Below are positions 18,004 to 26,389 of a stretch of DNA of 64,000 nucleotides, one piece after another. How positions within the stretch are numbered: position 1 is the stretch's first letter; each line of letters opens with the position of its first letter. The DNA comes from DATDPM01 sp963841995 (GTDB lineage Bacteria; Pseudomonadota; Alphaproteobacteria; DATDPM01). The position numbers and the translations under genes are program-made. Location: positions 231,814 through 295,813 of the forward strand of contig CAWJEX010000002.1 in NCBI GenBank assembly GCA_963841995.1, read 5' to 3'. The notes beneath the pieces are model-generated. The model was not told where the DNA came from and ran no database searches. It saw only the letters and a program-made list of their open reading frames with translations.

Positions 18004-18462
18004 ATGAGCAAATGTTTTTCAGCATGTGCCGCATTTTTGTTTGCGTGGTCCGTGGCCGCGGCCCCGGCTGTGGCCAACGACCTTCCCTCGACTGACCTAA
18101 CACCGGGCGCCGTTCTTGACGTCGGCAAGGAGCAGATCTGCCGGCCGGGCTACGCGCATTCGGTCCGGCATGTCGAGGGTTCGTTGAAGCGCCGCATCTA
18201 TCTCGAATACGGAATAGTTACGCACCGCCCCGGCCAATACGAGATCGATCATCTGATCAGCCTCGAGCTTGGCGGCAGCAACGACATCGAGAATCTCTGG
18301 CCCCAATCCTTTGAAACCGAGCCCTGGAACGCGCATGTCAAGGACAGGCTCGAAGACCGGTTGCACGCGCTGGTCTGTAACGGCTCGATCGATTTGAAGG
18401 AAGCGCAGCGTGCCATCGCCGGCGATTGGATCGCGGCCTACAAGAAATATGTGGGCGAGTGA
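18004..18462 (+). CDS. Secreted HNH-type endonuclease-like protein
   Basis: A 152-aa protein with a signal peptide (CFSACAAFLFAWSVAAAPAVA, cleavage near residue 24). The core YEIDHLISLELGGSNDIEN followed by LWPQ matches the HNH pattern: DH pair, then the Asn of SNDIENLWPQ. The C-terminal half is charged and helical. Exported HNH proteins of this size are common in Proteobacteria and their role is mostly unknown. It lies between the MotAB-like operon and the IS66 insertion. Confidence 0.78.
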   Translation: MSKCFSACAAFLFAWSVAAAPAVANDLPSTDLTPGAVLDVGKEQICRPGYAHSVRHVEGSLKRRIYLEYGIVTHRPGQYEIDHLISLELGGSNDIENLWPQSFETEPWNAHVKDRLEDRLHALVCNGSIDLKEAQRAIAGDWIAAYKKYVGE

Positions 18463-18761
18463 TGATTTCAGGGGGGAGGCGGGAAGGGCGCCGCGAGGCG
18501 GCCAAGGGCTCGGAAAGGGATAACTTTTTGGGACCCCTTAGACGAAAGTGGTACCAGATCCTGCAAAGGACGTAACCTCCTAGTTAACGGAATACCGCTC
18601 GCCTTACCCGAAAATGCTGTACAACTATAAGAGGCAAACGTGAACAGGGAGACCATGGCACGTTGTGCCCTCGCAAGTTTGATTTGGGGGGCATACGATC
18701 TGCGATTAATCGAAAATCCATAAGATCTGCCGTAAGCGTGTGGTTATAACCGCGGCCTATT

Positions 18762-20336
18762 TTATTGACGAACCATCCACGGCAGCAGGTCGTCGATCCT
18801 GTTGATGGGATGATCGGCGATGCGGGTGATGATGTTGCGGAGGTAAGCCTCGGGTTCGAGGCTATTGAGCTTTGCCGTTTCAACGATGGTATAGATGATG
18901 GCGGCGCGTTCGCCGCCGGTGTCGGAACCGGCGAAGAGCCAGTTCTTACGGCCGATCGCCAGAGGCCGGATGGCTCGTTCCGCGGCGTTGTTGCTGATCT
19001 CGAGCCTGCCGTCAGTCGTGTAGCGCGTCAATGACGACCAGCGGGACAAGGCGTAACGCAAAGCTTGTGCGAGCGAACTCTTGCCGCTGATCTTGTTAAG
19101 GGCCGCCTCGAAGGCAGCTTTCAGAACTTCGAGTTTGGGAACGGCTTGCTCGGTGCGAACCCTCTGGCGTTCGTCCGGTGACCAGCCCCAGATATTGGCT
19201 TCGATCGCAAACAGCTCGCCAATGCGCTCAAGCAGTTCGTGAGCCACCGGCGACGATGTGGCCGCGTGAACATCATAGACCTTACGTCGCGCATGCGCCC
19301 AGCAGGCAACTTCCAGCAGGCGCGGTTCTCCCGTCTTCGGGTTTGGTTCATAGAGGTGCTTAAACCCGGCATAGGCATCCGCGTGCAGATACCCCGAACA
19401 GCCTTTAAGCAAAGCTTCCGCCTGCGGCGCCGTGCGATCCGGCGCGTAGCGATAAAAGACGGCCGGCGGCGCCGTTGAGCCGAAGGGCCGTTCATCGCGT
19501 AGCGCAACCCATAATCGCCCCACTTTTGTTTTGCCGCGTCCCGGATCAAGCACCGGCACCGGCGTATCGTCGGCATGGATCACGGGACCTGCCCGCACAT
19601 GCTTGCCAATCGCCTCGGCCAGCGGGGCCAGGAGAAAGGCCATCTGCCCAACCCATTGCGCCAGCGTCGAGCGATCGAGATCGACACCTCCACGCGCATA
19701 AATCTCGCTCTGCCGGTAAAGGGGGAGATGATCGTCGTATTTTGCAATCAACACATGGGCCAGAAGCCCGGGCCCCGGCATTCCTCGTTCAATCGGCAAA
19801 GACGGCATCGGTTCTTGCGTGATGGTCTCGCAGTCCCGGCAACTCATCTTGGGGCGGCTATGGACGATGACCTTGAAGTACGAGGGCACATATTCCAGCA
19901 CCTCGCGTTCGTCGGTTCCGATCCGGCTGAGACGCGTCCCGCCGCAGGCGGGGCAGACACAGGCGGCGTCATGCTCAACGCGTTCCCTTGGCAGATGCTC
20001 GGGCAAGGGTTTGCGGACAGGCTTTGATCTTTCCCGGGATGCTGCGGGCAAACAAGGTTGAGACGCCGTGCGCTGCTGCCGTTCGGCGCTTTCCGCCTGA
20101 CCTTCCTCAAGCTCGCCCAGCAGCAACTCCATCTGCTCGATCTCGCGATCGAGCTTTTCCGAGGAGCGCCCAAACCGGGCCCGGCGCAGAATCGCCAGTT
20201 GAGCTTTCAGCTTTTCGATGTGCAGCGTTTTGGCGTAAAGCTCGTCCTTGTAGATTTGGACTTCGGCCTGTAACGAGGCCGCAAAAATCCGCAGGTCATC
20301 AAGGTTTTTAGGAAGGGGAGCGGCTGCCAACGACAT
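18762..20336 (-). CDS. tnpC: IS66-family transposase TnpC
   Basis: A 524-aa DDE transposase of full family length. An N-terminal leucine-zipper-like helix (about 20-80) is followed by a zinc-binding segment (CVCPACGG near 127-133 and CRDC near 166-169). Then comes the catalytic core: Asp in VIHADDTPVPV (about 256), Asp in YLHADAYAGF (320) and Glu in NNAAERAIRPL (about 454). The C-terminal tail has TIVETAKLNSLEPEAYL, also typical. The gene looks intact. Because tnpB upstream is interrupted by the RIT element, its expression and the mobility of the IS may be reduced. Confidence 0.95.
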   Translation of the reverse strand: MSLAAAPLPKNLDDLRIFAASLQAEVQIYKDELYAKTLHIEKLKAQLAILRRARFGRSSEKLDREIEQMELLLGELEEGQAESAERQQRTASQPCLPAASRERSKPVRKPLPEHLPRERVEHDAACVCPACGGTRLSRIGTDEREVLEYVPSYFKVIVHSRPKMSCRDCETITQEPMPSLPIERGMPGPGLLAHVLIAKYDDHLPLYRQSEIYARGGVDLDRSTLAQWVGQMAFLLAPLAEAIGKHVRAGPVIHADDTPVPVLDPGRGKTKVGRLWVALRDERPFGSTAPPAVFYRYAPDRTAPQAEALLKGCSGYLHADAYAGFKHLYEPNPKTGEPRLLEVACWAHARRKVYDVHAATSSPVAHELLERIGELFAIEANIWGWSPDERQRVRTEQAVPKLEVLKAAFEAALNKISGKSSLAQALRYALSRWSSLTRYTTDGRLEISNNAAERAIRPLAIGRKNWLFAGSDTGGERAAIIYTIVETAKLNSLEPEAYLRNIITRIADHPINRIDDLLPWMVRQ

Positions 20337-20399
20337 GATTCTTGTGAATTATATTTGCGTTCGAAACACCACACTTTTTTGATGTCTCATGCGTTTTTT

Positions 20400-20636
20400 T
20401 CAGACGATGGCCGGACGCGGCGGCAGAGGGGCGGCAACCGTCCGCCGCCAATCAATGCCCTCAATCAACAGCGCCAGTTGCGCCGCGCTCAGATGCAGCC
20501 GTTCGTCAACAATCGGCGGCCACACAAACCGTCCCTTCTCCAGCCGTTTGGCATACAGGCACAGGCCCGATCCATCCCAATACAGCACCTTCACATAATC
20601 CCCGCGCTTGCTGCGGAACACAAACACATGCCCGGA
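20400..20636 (-). pseudogene. tnpB: IS66 TnpB, C-terminal part (separated by RIT insertion)
   Basis: 78 codons from SGHVFVFRSKRGD through YWDGSGLCLYAKRLEKGRF to the stop. These continue exactly from codon 39 (DPY) of the fragment at 24071-24187, giving a 117-aa TnpB, the normal length. The reading frame is restored without loss when the insert is removed. Confidence 0.92.
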
Positions 20637-20668
20637 ATACGGATATGTGACGCGTCACATATCCGTAT
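20637..20668. repeat. 32-bp perfect palindrome at the left RIT junction
   Basis: Positions 20637-20668 are identical to their own reverse complement, with the centre at 20652/20653 (GACGCGTC). The outer 8 bases on the left, ATACGGAT (20637-20644), are IS66 tnpB target DNA and recur directly at 24071-24078. The outer 8 bases on the right, ATCCGTAT, are the inverted copy and adjoin the RIT terminal repeat. The inner 16 bases, ATGTGACGCGTCACAT, belong to neither. Confidence 0.95.
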
Positions 20669-20752
20669 ATATGTGTCGGGCGCAGATATGTGGCGGCGCG
20701 GCCTCATGGCGCGTAATTCCGCGGTGATGGTGGGCTTTGCCGCCACATAATA
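20669..20752 (+). repeat. RIT terminal inverted repeat, left
   Basis: 84 bp beginning ATATGTGTCGGGCGCAG and ending CGCCACATAATA, the exact reverse complement of 23987-24070. With the adjoining core the match is 92 bp. The motif ATATGTG occurs twice within it, and again in the junction palindrome. Likely binding region of the recombinases; it also precedes the first gene and may hold its promoter. Confidence 0.95.
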
Positions 20753-20813
20753 TCTCATCACTTTCTCCTTCACGCTCAGGATGTCCCTGGGATGCCCATG
20801 ATGGAGAGAGTAC

Positions 20814-22052
20814 ATGTTGGAACTGTATTTCAAGTATCCGAGGGTGCTCCGGCGCCTTCGTAGCGGGGCGCTGGGCGAAGAGATGGACCGCATTGCGGCG
20901 CATTTCTCCGAGCTCGGTTACAAGCGCGGATCGGCCAAGATCTATATCGGCCGGCTTGCCAGGTTCAGCGAGTTCGCAGCGCGCCATGCCGGATCGGCGC
21001 CGATCGATCAGGACATGATCGATCGCTTCGTGCAGAGTTTGCCGACAGCCACGCCACGGATCGCAGCGCGAACAGCGATCGAGCATGCCCGTCGGCTCGC
21101 GCCACACCGGTTTTCAACGCCGTGTCGGCATGCACCACCCGATCCCGATAGACCGCTGCTCGCCGCTTATCTGGATCACCTGCGCCAGGTGCGGGGCTTG
21201 GAGCCGAAGACCTGCGAGGGGCTGCTCGTCGCGGCACGCCGGATCCTCGCCTGGTACTATGACCACGTCCCGGATCAGCCTCTTGCCGAGATGACGGGCG
21301 TGCATGTGCTCGCTCTGGTCCAGCATCTCCTATCGCTGTCGACCAACAATTATACGCGGGCCTCGACCACATCGTACGTCCGTACATTTTTGCATTTCCT
21401 GCGGTGGTCGGACCTCAACAGCCAGGATCTCGCCCGGTTCGTTCCTCGAACACCTTGCTGGCGGCTGGCACACCTACCACCGCGGCTCGCGTGGGAAGAT
21501 GTCAGGCGCGCGATCGACGCGATTGACGTGACGACGCCGTCAGGCATGCGGGACCGTGCCCTTCTGCTCTTGCTCGCCACCACCGGGCTGCGCAACAAGG
21601 AGCTGCGATCACTCGAGCTTCGGGATATCCGCTGGCGCGCCGCCGAAGTGCTTGTGCGGCGAACCAAAGGGAAGAGTGATCGGGTAGTGCCGCTCTTGGA
21701 CGAAGCAGGAGCGGCGCTCGCAGACTATGTCCTGTATGCCAGACCAAAGATCGCTAGTCCCCGAGTGTTCCTGTCCTTTGCGCCGCCGGCGCGCCCCTTC
21801 AAGTACGCCACCTCCATTTCGAGGATCGTCCGTTCACAGTTGGAACGAAGCGGGATTGAGCTTTCCGGCGCCGCTGGCGCCCATCTGTTACGCCATAGCC
21901 TGGCGACGCAGCTTGTCAGGCAACGGCGGCCCATCAATGAGGTCGCTGACCTACTGGGCCATCGGAGCATCGACACAACCGCCATATACGTGAAGGTAGC
22001 GCTGCCGCAGCTCACCGACGTTGCGCTGCCCTTCCCGGGAGGCGCGGCATGA
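20814..22052 (+). CDS. RIT tyrosine recombinase A
   Basis: A 412-aa recombinase, the first of the trio. The catalytic residues are Arg260 in TTGLRNKELRSL, Lys285 in RRTKGKSDR, HLLR at 357-360, His383 in LGHRS and Tyr392 in TTAIYVKV. The first 220 residues hold two helical DNA-binding segments, longer than in the other two members. Upstream sequence between the terminal repeat and the start contains TTTCTCC and TGATGGAGAG, the latter a ribosome-binding site just before ATG 20814. Its stop overlaps the start of recombinase B (ATGA). Confidence 0.94.
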   Translation: MLELYFKYPRVLRRLRSGALGEEMDRIAAHFSELGYKRGSAKIYIGRLARFSEFAARHAGSAPIDQDMIDRFVQSLPTATPRIAARTAIEHARRLAPHRFSTPCRHAPPDPDRPLLAAYLDHLRQVRGLEPKTCEGLLVAARRILAWYYDHVPDQPLAEMTGVHVLALVQHLLSLSTNNYTRASTTSYVRTFLHFLRWSDLNSQDLARFVPRTPCWRLAHLPPRLAWEDVRRAIDAIDVTTPSGMRDRALLLLLATTGLRNKELRSLELRDIRWRAAEVLVRRTKGKSDRVVPLLDEAGAALADYVLYARPKIASPRVFLSFAPPARPFKYATSISRIVRSQLERSGIELSGAAGAHLLRHSLATQLVRQRRPINEVADLLGHRSIDTTAIYVKVALPQLTDVALPFPGGAA

Positions 22053-22981
22053 GCAGCTTCGCCAAAGAACTGGCCGACAGGGTCGAGGGCTATATCGCGC
22101 TACGTCGCTCGCTTGGCTATGCGTTCCAGAAGCAGACCGCGATATTGCGCGCATTGGCCCGATATGTGGAGGCCGGGCAGCTTGAGGGTCCCCTGACACG
22201 GGACATGGCGCTCAGCTTCATTTTCTCGTGGGAAGGGACGGCCAACGGTCGCGCCATTCATCATGGGGTCGTCCGTCGCTTTTGCGAGTATCTCGCTGTC
22301 TACGACGCGCGAACCGAGACGCTCGATCCTCGTGCGCTTCCCAGATCCCGCGCCATTCCGCCGCCGCGCATCCTGAGCGATATGGAGCTCGGATCGCTCA
22401 TGTCAGCATGCCGTCGCGTTTCGCCGGGATATCCCCAGCGGGGCGTAGTGTTGGCGATACTGGTCGGATTGCTGGCGAGCACGGGCTTGCGGTCCGGCGA
22501 AGCGCTCCGCCTCGATCGCACCGACGTCGATCTCGTCGATGGCGTCCTGCACATCAGGAGGACCAAGTTCCGCAAGGATCGTCTGGTTCCGGTCCACACC
22601 ACGACGCTGGGGGCGCTACGCAAGTACGCGCGGCATCGCGATGCAGCATTTCCGGCGCCGAAGGATTGCGCATTTTTTCTCAGCTCGCGTGGCAACCGAC
22701 TATCGCCGGCAGGACTCCATTTGGCGTTCAGCGCAGCCTGCGAGCTTGCCGGTCTCGACAGCGACAAGGCTTTGAGGCCACATGACCTGCGGCACCGCTT
22801 TGCCGTCACGCGTCTTGTCGCCTGGCATCGAGAGAAGGCCGATGTGCAAGCGTTGTTGCCCTTGCTGGCAACCTATCTCGGCCACGCCCGCTACACCGAT
22901 ACCGCCTATTACGTAACGGGCACGGCCGACCTGCTGGGCATGGCGGCTGACCGCGCCTTCATCAGTGGAGGCGCGTCATGA
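22049..22981 (+). CDS. RIT tyrosine recombinase B
   Basis: A 310-aa recombinase identical to the gene at 55-987. Catalytic Arg148, HDLR at 245-248, His279 and Tyr287/288 are all present. It overlaps recombinase A and C by 4 bases each. In RIT elements the three proteins belong to three separate subfamilies kept in fixed order, which suggests that they have different roles in one reaction; how they share the work is not known to me. Confidence 0.94.
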   Translation: MSSFAKELADRVEGYIALRRSLGYAFQKQTAILRALARYVEAGQLEGPLTRDMALSFIFSWEGTANGRAIHHGVVRRFCEYLAVYDARTETLDPRALPRSRAIPPPRILSDMELGSLMSACRRVSPGYPQRGVVLAILVGLLASTGLRSGEALRLDRTDVDLVDGVLHIRRTKFRKDRLVPVHTTTLGALRKYARHRDAAFPAPKDCAFFLSSRGNRLSPAGLHLAFSAACELAGLDSDKALRPHDLRHRFAVTRLVAWHREKADVQALLPLLATYLGHARYTDTAYYVTGTADLLGMAADRAFISGGAS

Positions 22982-23985
22982 GCGTACATTCCTCGCTCCC
23001 GCCGCTGCTGGAGTCCTTCTTCCGCAACCGGCTAACCAAGCAACGGAACGCGAGCCGCTCCACCATCGCCAGCTATCGTGATGCCTTGCGCATGTTGATC
23101 CTGTTTGCCTCCCAACGGACCGGTCGCAAGCCATGTGCACTGGCAGTCGAGGATCTGGACCGCGACCTCATTCTCACGTTCCTGGACGAGCTCGAGAAGA
23201 AGCGGAAGAACACGATCCAGACGCGCAATGCACGCCTGACGGCGATCCGGTCATTTTTCCATCATGTGGCGGCGAACGATCCTGCATCGCTCGGCATCGC
23301 ACAGCGCGTCCTCGCCATCCCCGTCAAGAAGTCGCACACCGAGGTGACGCATCATCTCGCACGACACGAGCTTGACGCCATCATTGACGCGCCGAATCAG
23401 CGAACGCCGCGGGGGCGCCGAGATCGGGTATTGCTGCTTTTCCTCGCACGCACCGGCGCGCGTGTTTCCGAGGCGCTCGGCGTGGATGCCTGCGATCTTC
23501 GGCTCGATCGCCCGCGACCACAGGTGCTCTTGTGCGGTAAGGGGCGCAAGGAGCGGATCGTGCCGATGCCGGACGATCTCGTCAAAGCGCTGAAGGCGTT
23601 GATGAGCGAGCGTGGAGTCGAGCACTATGAGGTGCGCCCGCTCTTCGTGGGCACAAACGGGACACGATTGACACGCTTCGGAGCGACCCACATCGTACGG
23701 CGGGCTGTCGCCGCGGCCATGGCGAACACGCCAGAACTGGCGCGCAAATCCATTTCGCCGCATGTCTTTCGACATTCGCTCGCGATGATGCTGCTGCAGT
23801 CAGGGGTGGACCTTCTGACCATCCAGGCCTGGCTTGGGCACTCACAAGTCGCCACAACGCATCGCTACGCTGCGGCCGATGTCGAGATGATGCGTCGCGG
23901 ACTGGACAAGGCGGGTGTCTCAGGGAAACAGCCGGCGCGGTTCCAACCCAAGGATAGGGTGCTGCAGCTGCTGGAAAGCATCTGA
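22978..23985 (+). CDS. RIT tyrosine recombinase C
   Basis: A 335-aa recombinase and the intact counterpart of the frameshifted gene at 984-1992. The catalytic residues are Arg162 in RTGARVSEALG, Lys188 in CGKGRKER, HVFR at 262-265, His288 in WLGHSQ and Tyr297 in THRYAAAD. The XerC/D-like proportions (SAM-like domain about 8-110, catalytic domain from about 125) are clear. The stop is followed after one base by the right terminal repeat. Confidence 0.94.
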   Translation: MSVHSSLPPLLESFFRNRLTKQRNASRSTIASYRDALRMLILFASQRTGRKPCALAVEDLDRDLILTFLDELEKKRKNTIQTRNARLTAIRSFFHHVAANDPASLGIAQRVLAIPVKKSHTEVTHHLARHELDAIIDAPNQRTPRGRRDRVLLLFLARTGARVSEALGVDACDLRLDRPRPQVLLCGKGRKERIVPMPDDLVKALKALMSERGVEHYEVRPLFVGTNGTRLTRFGATHIVRRAVAAAMANTPELARKSISPHVFRHSLAMMLLQSGVDLLTIQAWLGHSQVATTHRYAAADVEMMRRGLDKAGVSGKQPARFQPKDRVLQLLESI

Positions 23986-23986
23986 G

Positions 23987-24070
23987 TATTATGTGGCGGC
24001 AAAGCCCACCATCACCGCGGAATTACGCGCCATGAGGCCGCGCCGCCACATATCTGCGCCCGACACATAT
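23987..24070 (+). repeat. RIT terminal inverted repeat, right
   Basis: 84 bp, the exact reverse complement of 20669-20752, ending at the ATACGGAT core (24071-24078). Identical to 1994-2077. Confidence 0.95.
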
Positions 24071-24187
24071 ATACGGATCCATCCCGATGGGGGTCGATAC
24101 CTGCGCCGCCAAACCGTTGAAGCCCTTGCGCATATCGACCGGCTGACACGCCAGATACACCCGCGTTCCGGGCGCAAAGCTCATCAT
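24071..24187 (-). pseudogene. tnpB: IS66 TnpB, N-terminal 39 codons (cut by RIT)
   Basis: From ATG 24187, overlapping the tnpA stop (ATGA), the 39 codons read MMSFAPGTRVYLAC, PVDMRKGFNGLAAQV and end in GMDPY at the RIT junction. The protein continues with SGH at 20636. The cut is after codon 39, the same codon as in the other IS66 remnant. Confidence 0.93.
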
Positions 24188-24612
24188 GCCAGGCTCCGGA
24201 TCATCTTGAGCATCTGCTGCAGCACCGACGCCCTGACATCGGCATCGATCCGGATCCGGGTTCCGCTCCGAAGCTCCACTTCGATCATTTTCGGCGGTTT
24301 GGGAACAGCGGCCACAGACCGTGGCTCCGAACATGGCTCAGAGGAGCGAACCGGCTTCGCTAAATCCGAAACCGCGGAAATGATGCCGCCTTTGCCGATA
24401 ACGCAAACCGGAACGAGGGCAGATGTTCCGTCGCTCAATTCTCCGCGCCGGTACTGGCGCCGCCACGTGAACAGCTGGTTGGCATTCACATCATGCCTTC
24501 GCGCCACAATGGATACTGACGCCCCCGGCGCCAGCGTCTCTTCCACTATCCGCCGCTTCTCCTCGGCCGTCCGCCGGCGCCGAGGGCGTTGATCGACTTT
24601 TTTATCGTTCAC
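24184..24612 (-). CDS. tnpA: IS66-family TnpA
   Basis: A 142-aa helix-turn-helix protein: RRRRTAEEKRRIVEETL, then VARRHDVNANQLFTWRRQYR at about 40-60, and a C-terminal MIEVELRSGTRIRIDADV typical of orfA proteins. It is clearly different from the TnpA at 2191-2643, sharing mostly the HTH core. First gene of the IS, with stop overlapping tnpB. Confidence 0.92.
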   Translation of the reverse strand: MNDKKVDQRPRRRRTAEEKRRIVEETLAPGASVSIVARRHDVNANQLFTWRRQYRRGELSDGTSALVPVCVIGKGGIISAVSDLAKPVRSSEPCSEPRSVAAVPKPPKMIEVELRSGTRIRIDADVRASVLQQMLKMIRSLA

Positions 24613-24791
24613 CGTAAGTGTCCACTTCCGTTTACGTGGACACTTAATCTCTTCCTATGGTTTCCCGCTAGGCGGCCATGACTACACGCTTACGATCTGC
24701 CCACAGGCGAGGGTAGTTATTTCTCGATACGCGCGGCGGCATCTTTTGGTGGTTGTGTGGGCGTATGCCACTCTCAAAAAAGGAGGGTGGA

Positions 24792-26111
24792 ATGTCACGA
24801 TCAATACGAAGCCAATTTCAACGCGCAAGGGTCGCCAGCGTGTGCGCGTGCATGATGATACTCACGGCAATGCTAAATGGGGGGACCCAAGCCGCAGAAC
24901 AGCTTCCAGGAAATGACGCGACGCTCGTCGTTTCCGCTGGACTACTGATGCTAATCACCAGTGGGCCCGACGCAACCGTAGCAGCGTCGAAATTAGATGA
25001 CCCCCAGAATTATGTCGTTGTTCCGGCTGGGCAGTTCATGATGCTTTTTAAAGACAAGAAGCGCTTTCGACTGCCTCCACGATATTTGGCCGTAACCGAG
25101 AAGGGCGTCTGGGGATATATTCAAGCAAACGATCCCGACGAAGTTTGGTATGTGGGAGAAGACCAGCTTCGAGCGGTATATAATCGCATGCTTACACAAT
25201 CTCAGTACGACAATTCAGGCAAGAGCGTTTTGATCGTAGCGCCATACTCGAAAACCTTGCATTCAAAATCTGTGTCCATCTCGGTTACATTTACGCGAGG
25301 GGAACTCTATGAAGTTGAAAAAATAGGACAAGACTTTTACCGGATTAAGTTGTCCGCTGAGAAAAAAGCCGACATACAAAAAGTGGCCGAAAAGGCTGGT
25401 GCGAGCGAATATCGTCCCCCCGAAGATTTCGATATTCCAGCCAGCTACACGGCGCAGCTCAATTTTGACACGGTAATTCCCGATGAAACAACCTTCTTAA
25501 AAGCATCAGGCCATATGTCGGATATGCGGTCCATTTTTGCTGCCTGGACCCGACTGAAACCGCTAAGTGCCTTGGTCAAGGACTGCTACGTCCAAATTGT
25601 AGACACGAAGACCTTTGACCTGAGTGGCGAAGTTGGAGGCTCAGTCAACTTAAGTGCTGGAGGCTCTCTTGGTTCGTGGCTTACCGCGAAGGGTACGGTT
25701 GATGCTGCCGTACGTGACAAGGCTGAAAAAAAATATGAGGAAACGCAGCAGCTGGATGCAAAAATTGAGAGGCATGTATGGATGTACGAGATGGAGCAAC
25801 AGGGTCAACAAACAGAGATAGACATTACGTCTGACCGAACTTGTGGAAAGGGCGATCGAGTGTACGGAATTGAGACGGACGAATGGCACGAGTTTCCGCT
25901 GGAAGTGCTGAAAACAGCGAATCCTAATTTGGCAAAGCTAGTTGATCCAGACACAGGGAGAACTCGTATCAACTGTTACGAGGATTACGTAACAGTCAGG
26001 CAATACGTCCAGAGCAAAATACGTGACGGTGTCGATATTTTCCTGACGCGGTTCGTGAGAATCAATAATCGGGACAATTTCTTCAACTGTAGCAGCAAGC
26101 CCGAGCGGTAG
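24792..26111 (+). CDS. Secreted protein of unknown function
   Basis: A 439-aa protein. ATG 24792 is chosen for the strong GGAGGG 7-12 bases upstream. A signal peptide runs to about residue 35 (VCACMMILTAMLNGGTQAA). The middle holds SVSISVTFTRGELYEVEKIG, a short SH3-like stretch, and the region SLGSWLTAKGTVDAAVRDKAEKKYEETQQLDAK is helical. The C-terminal part has paired Cys residues (TCGKGD, INCYEDY, FNCSS). I do not recognise the family. It is the first gene after the IS66 insertion and may open a run of envelope genes on the same strand. Confidence 0.7.
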   Translation: MSRSIRSQFQRARVASVCACMMILTAMLNGGTQAAEQLPGNDATLVVSAGLLMLITSGPDATVAASKLDDPQNYVVVPAGQFMMLFKDKKRFRLPPRYLAVTEKGVWGYIQANDPDEVWYVGEDQLRAVYNRMLTQSQYDNSGKSVLIVAPYSKTLHSKSVSISVTFTRGELYEVEKIGQDFYRIKLSAEKKADIQKVAEKAGASEYRPPEDFDIPASYTAQLNFDTVIPDETTFLKASGHMSDMRSIFAAWTRLKPLSALVKDCYVQIVDTKTFDLSGEVGGSVNLSAGGSLGSWLTAKGTVDAAVRDKAEKKYEETQQLDAKIERHVWMYEMEQQGQQTEIDITSDRTCGKGDRVYGIETDEWHEFPLEVLKTANPNLAKLVDPDTGRTRINCYEDYVTVRQYVQSKIRDGVDIFLTRFVRINNRDNFFNCSSKPER

Positions 26112-26389
26112 CCGATTTTCGGCCAATGCGACGGCAGTACAATAATCACAATACCGGCGGTCCGTGATCGCAGATATCTAATCGTGGATATTCCGATCGC
26201 CGTGACCCACCAGCGGCTGAATATCTGCTCTATGGTACAAAGCTTGGGCACCGATACAGCCGAAAGATTAACGGACCAAGCACATCAGCCAATTTTAGAG
26301 ACCACTCGTTGTGTTTTTCAAAAAGTTATGCTAATAAGGCACACGCAGCGGTAGAGTGATTGTAAGACATACAACTAAATGGCAGACTC

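Larger units (their letters stand above)
20645..24070 (+). mobile_element. Complete RIT element inserted in IS66 tnpB
   Basis: About 3.4 kb with three overlapping tyrosine recombinase genes between perfect 84-bp inverted repeats. It is flanked by the direct 8-bp sequence ATACGGAT (20637-20644 and 24071-24078), presumably the crossover core. Removing the element and one core restores tnpB. The left end carries 24 extra bases relative to the right end, part of the palindrome described separately. Confidence 0.93.
18732..24693 (-). mobile_element. Complete IS66-family element carrying an inserted RIT element
   Basis: Both tips read GTAAGCGTGT (18732 on the plus strand, 24693 on the minus strand). 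They are flanked by the 8-bp direct repeat GATCTGCC at 18724-18731 and 24694-24701, the target duplication expected for IS66. Genes run leftward: tnpA, tnpB (split by the RIT element) and tnpC. Without the RIT insert the element is about 2.5 kb, normal for the family. Before insertion, 18731 was joined to 24702. Confidence 0.95.
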
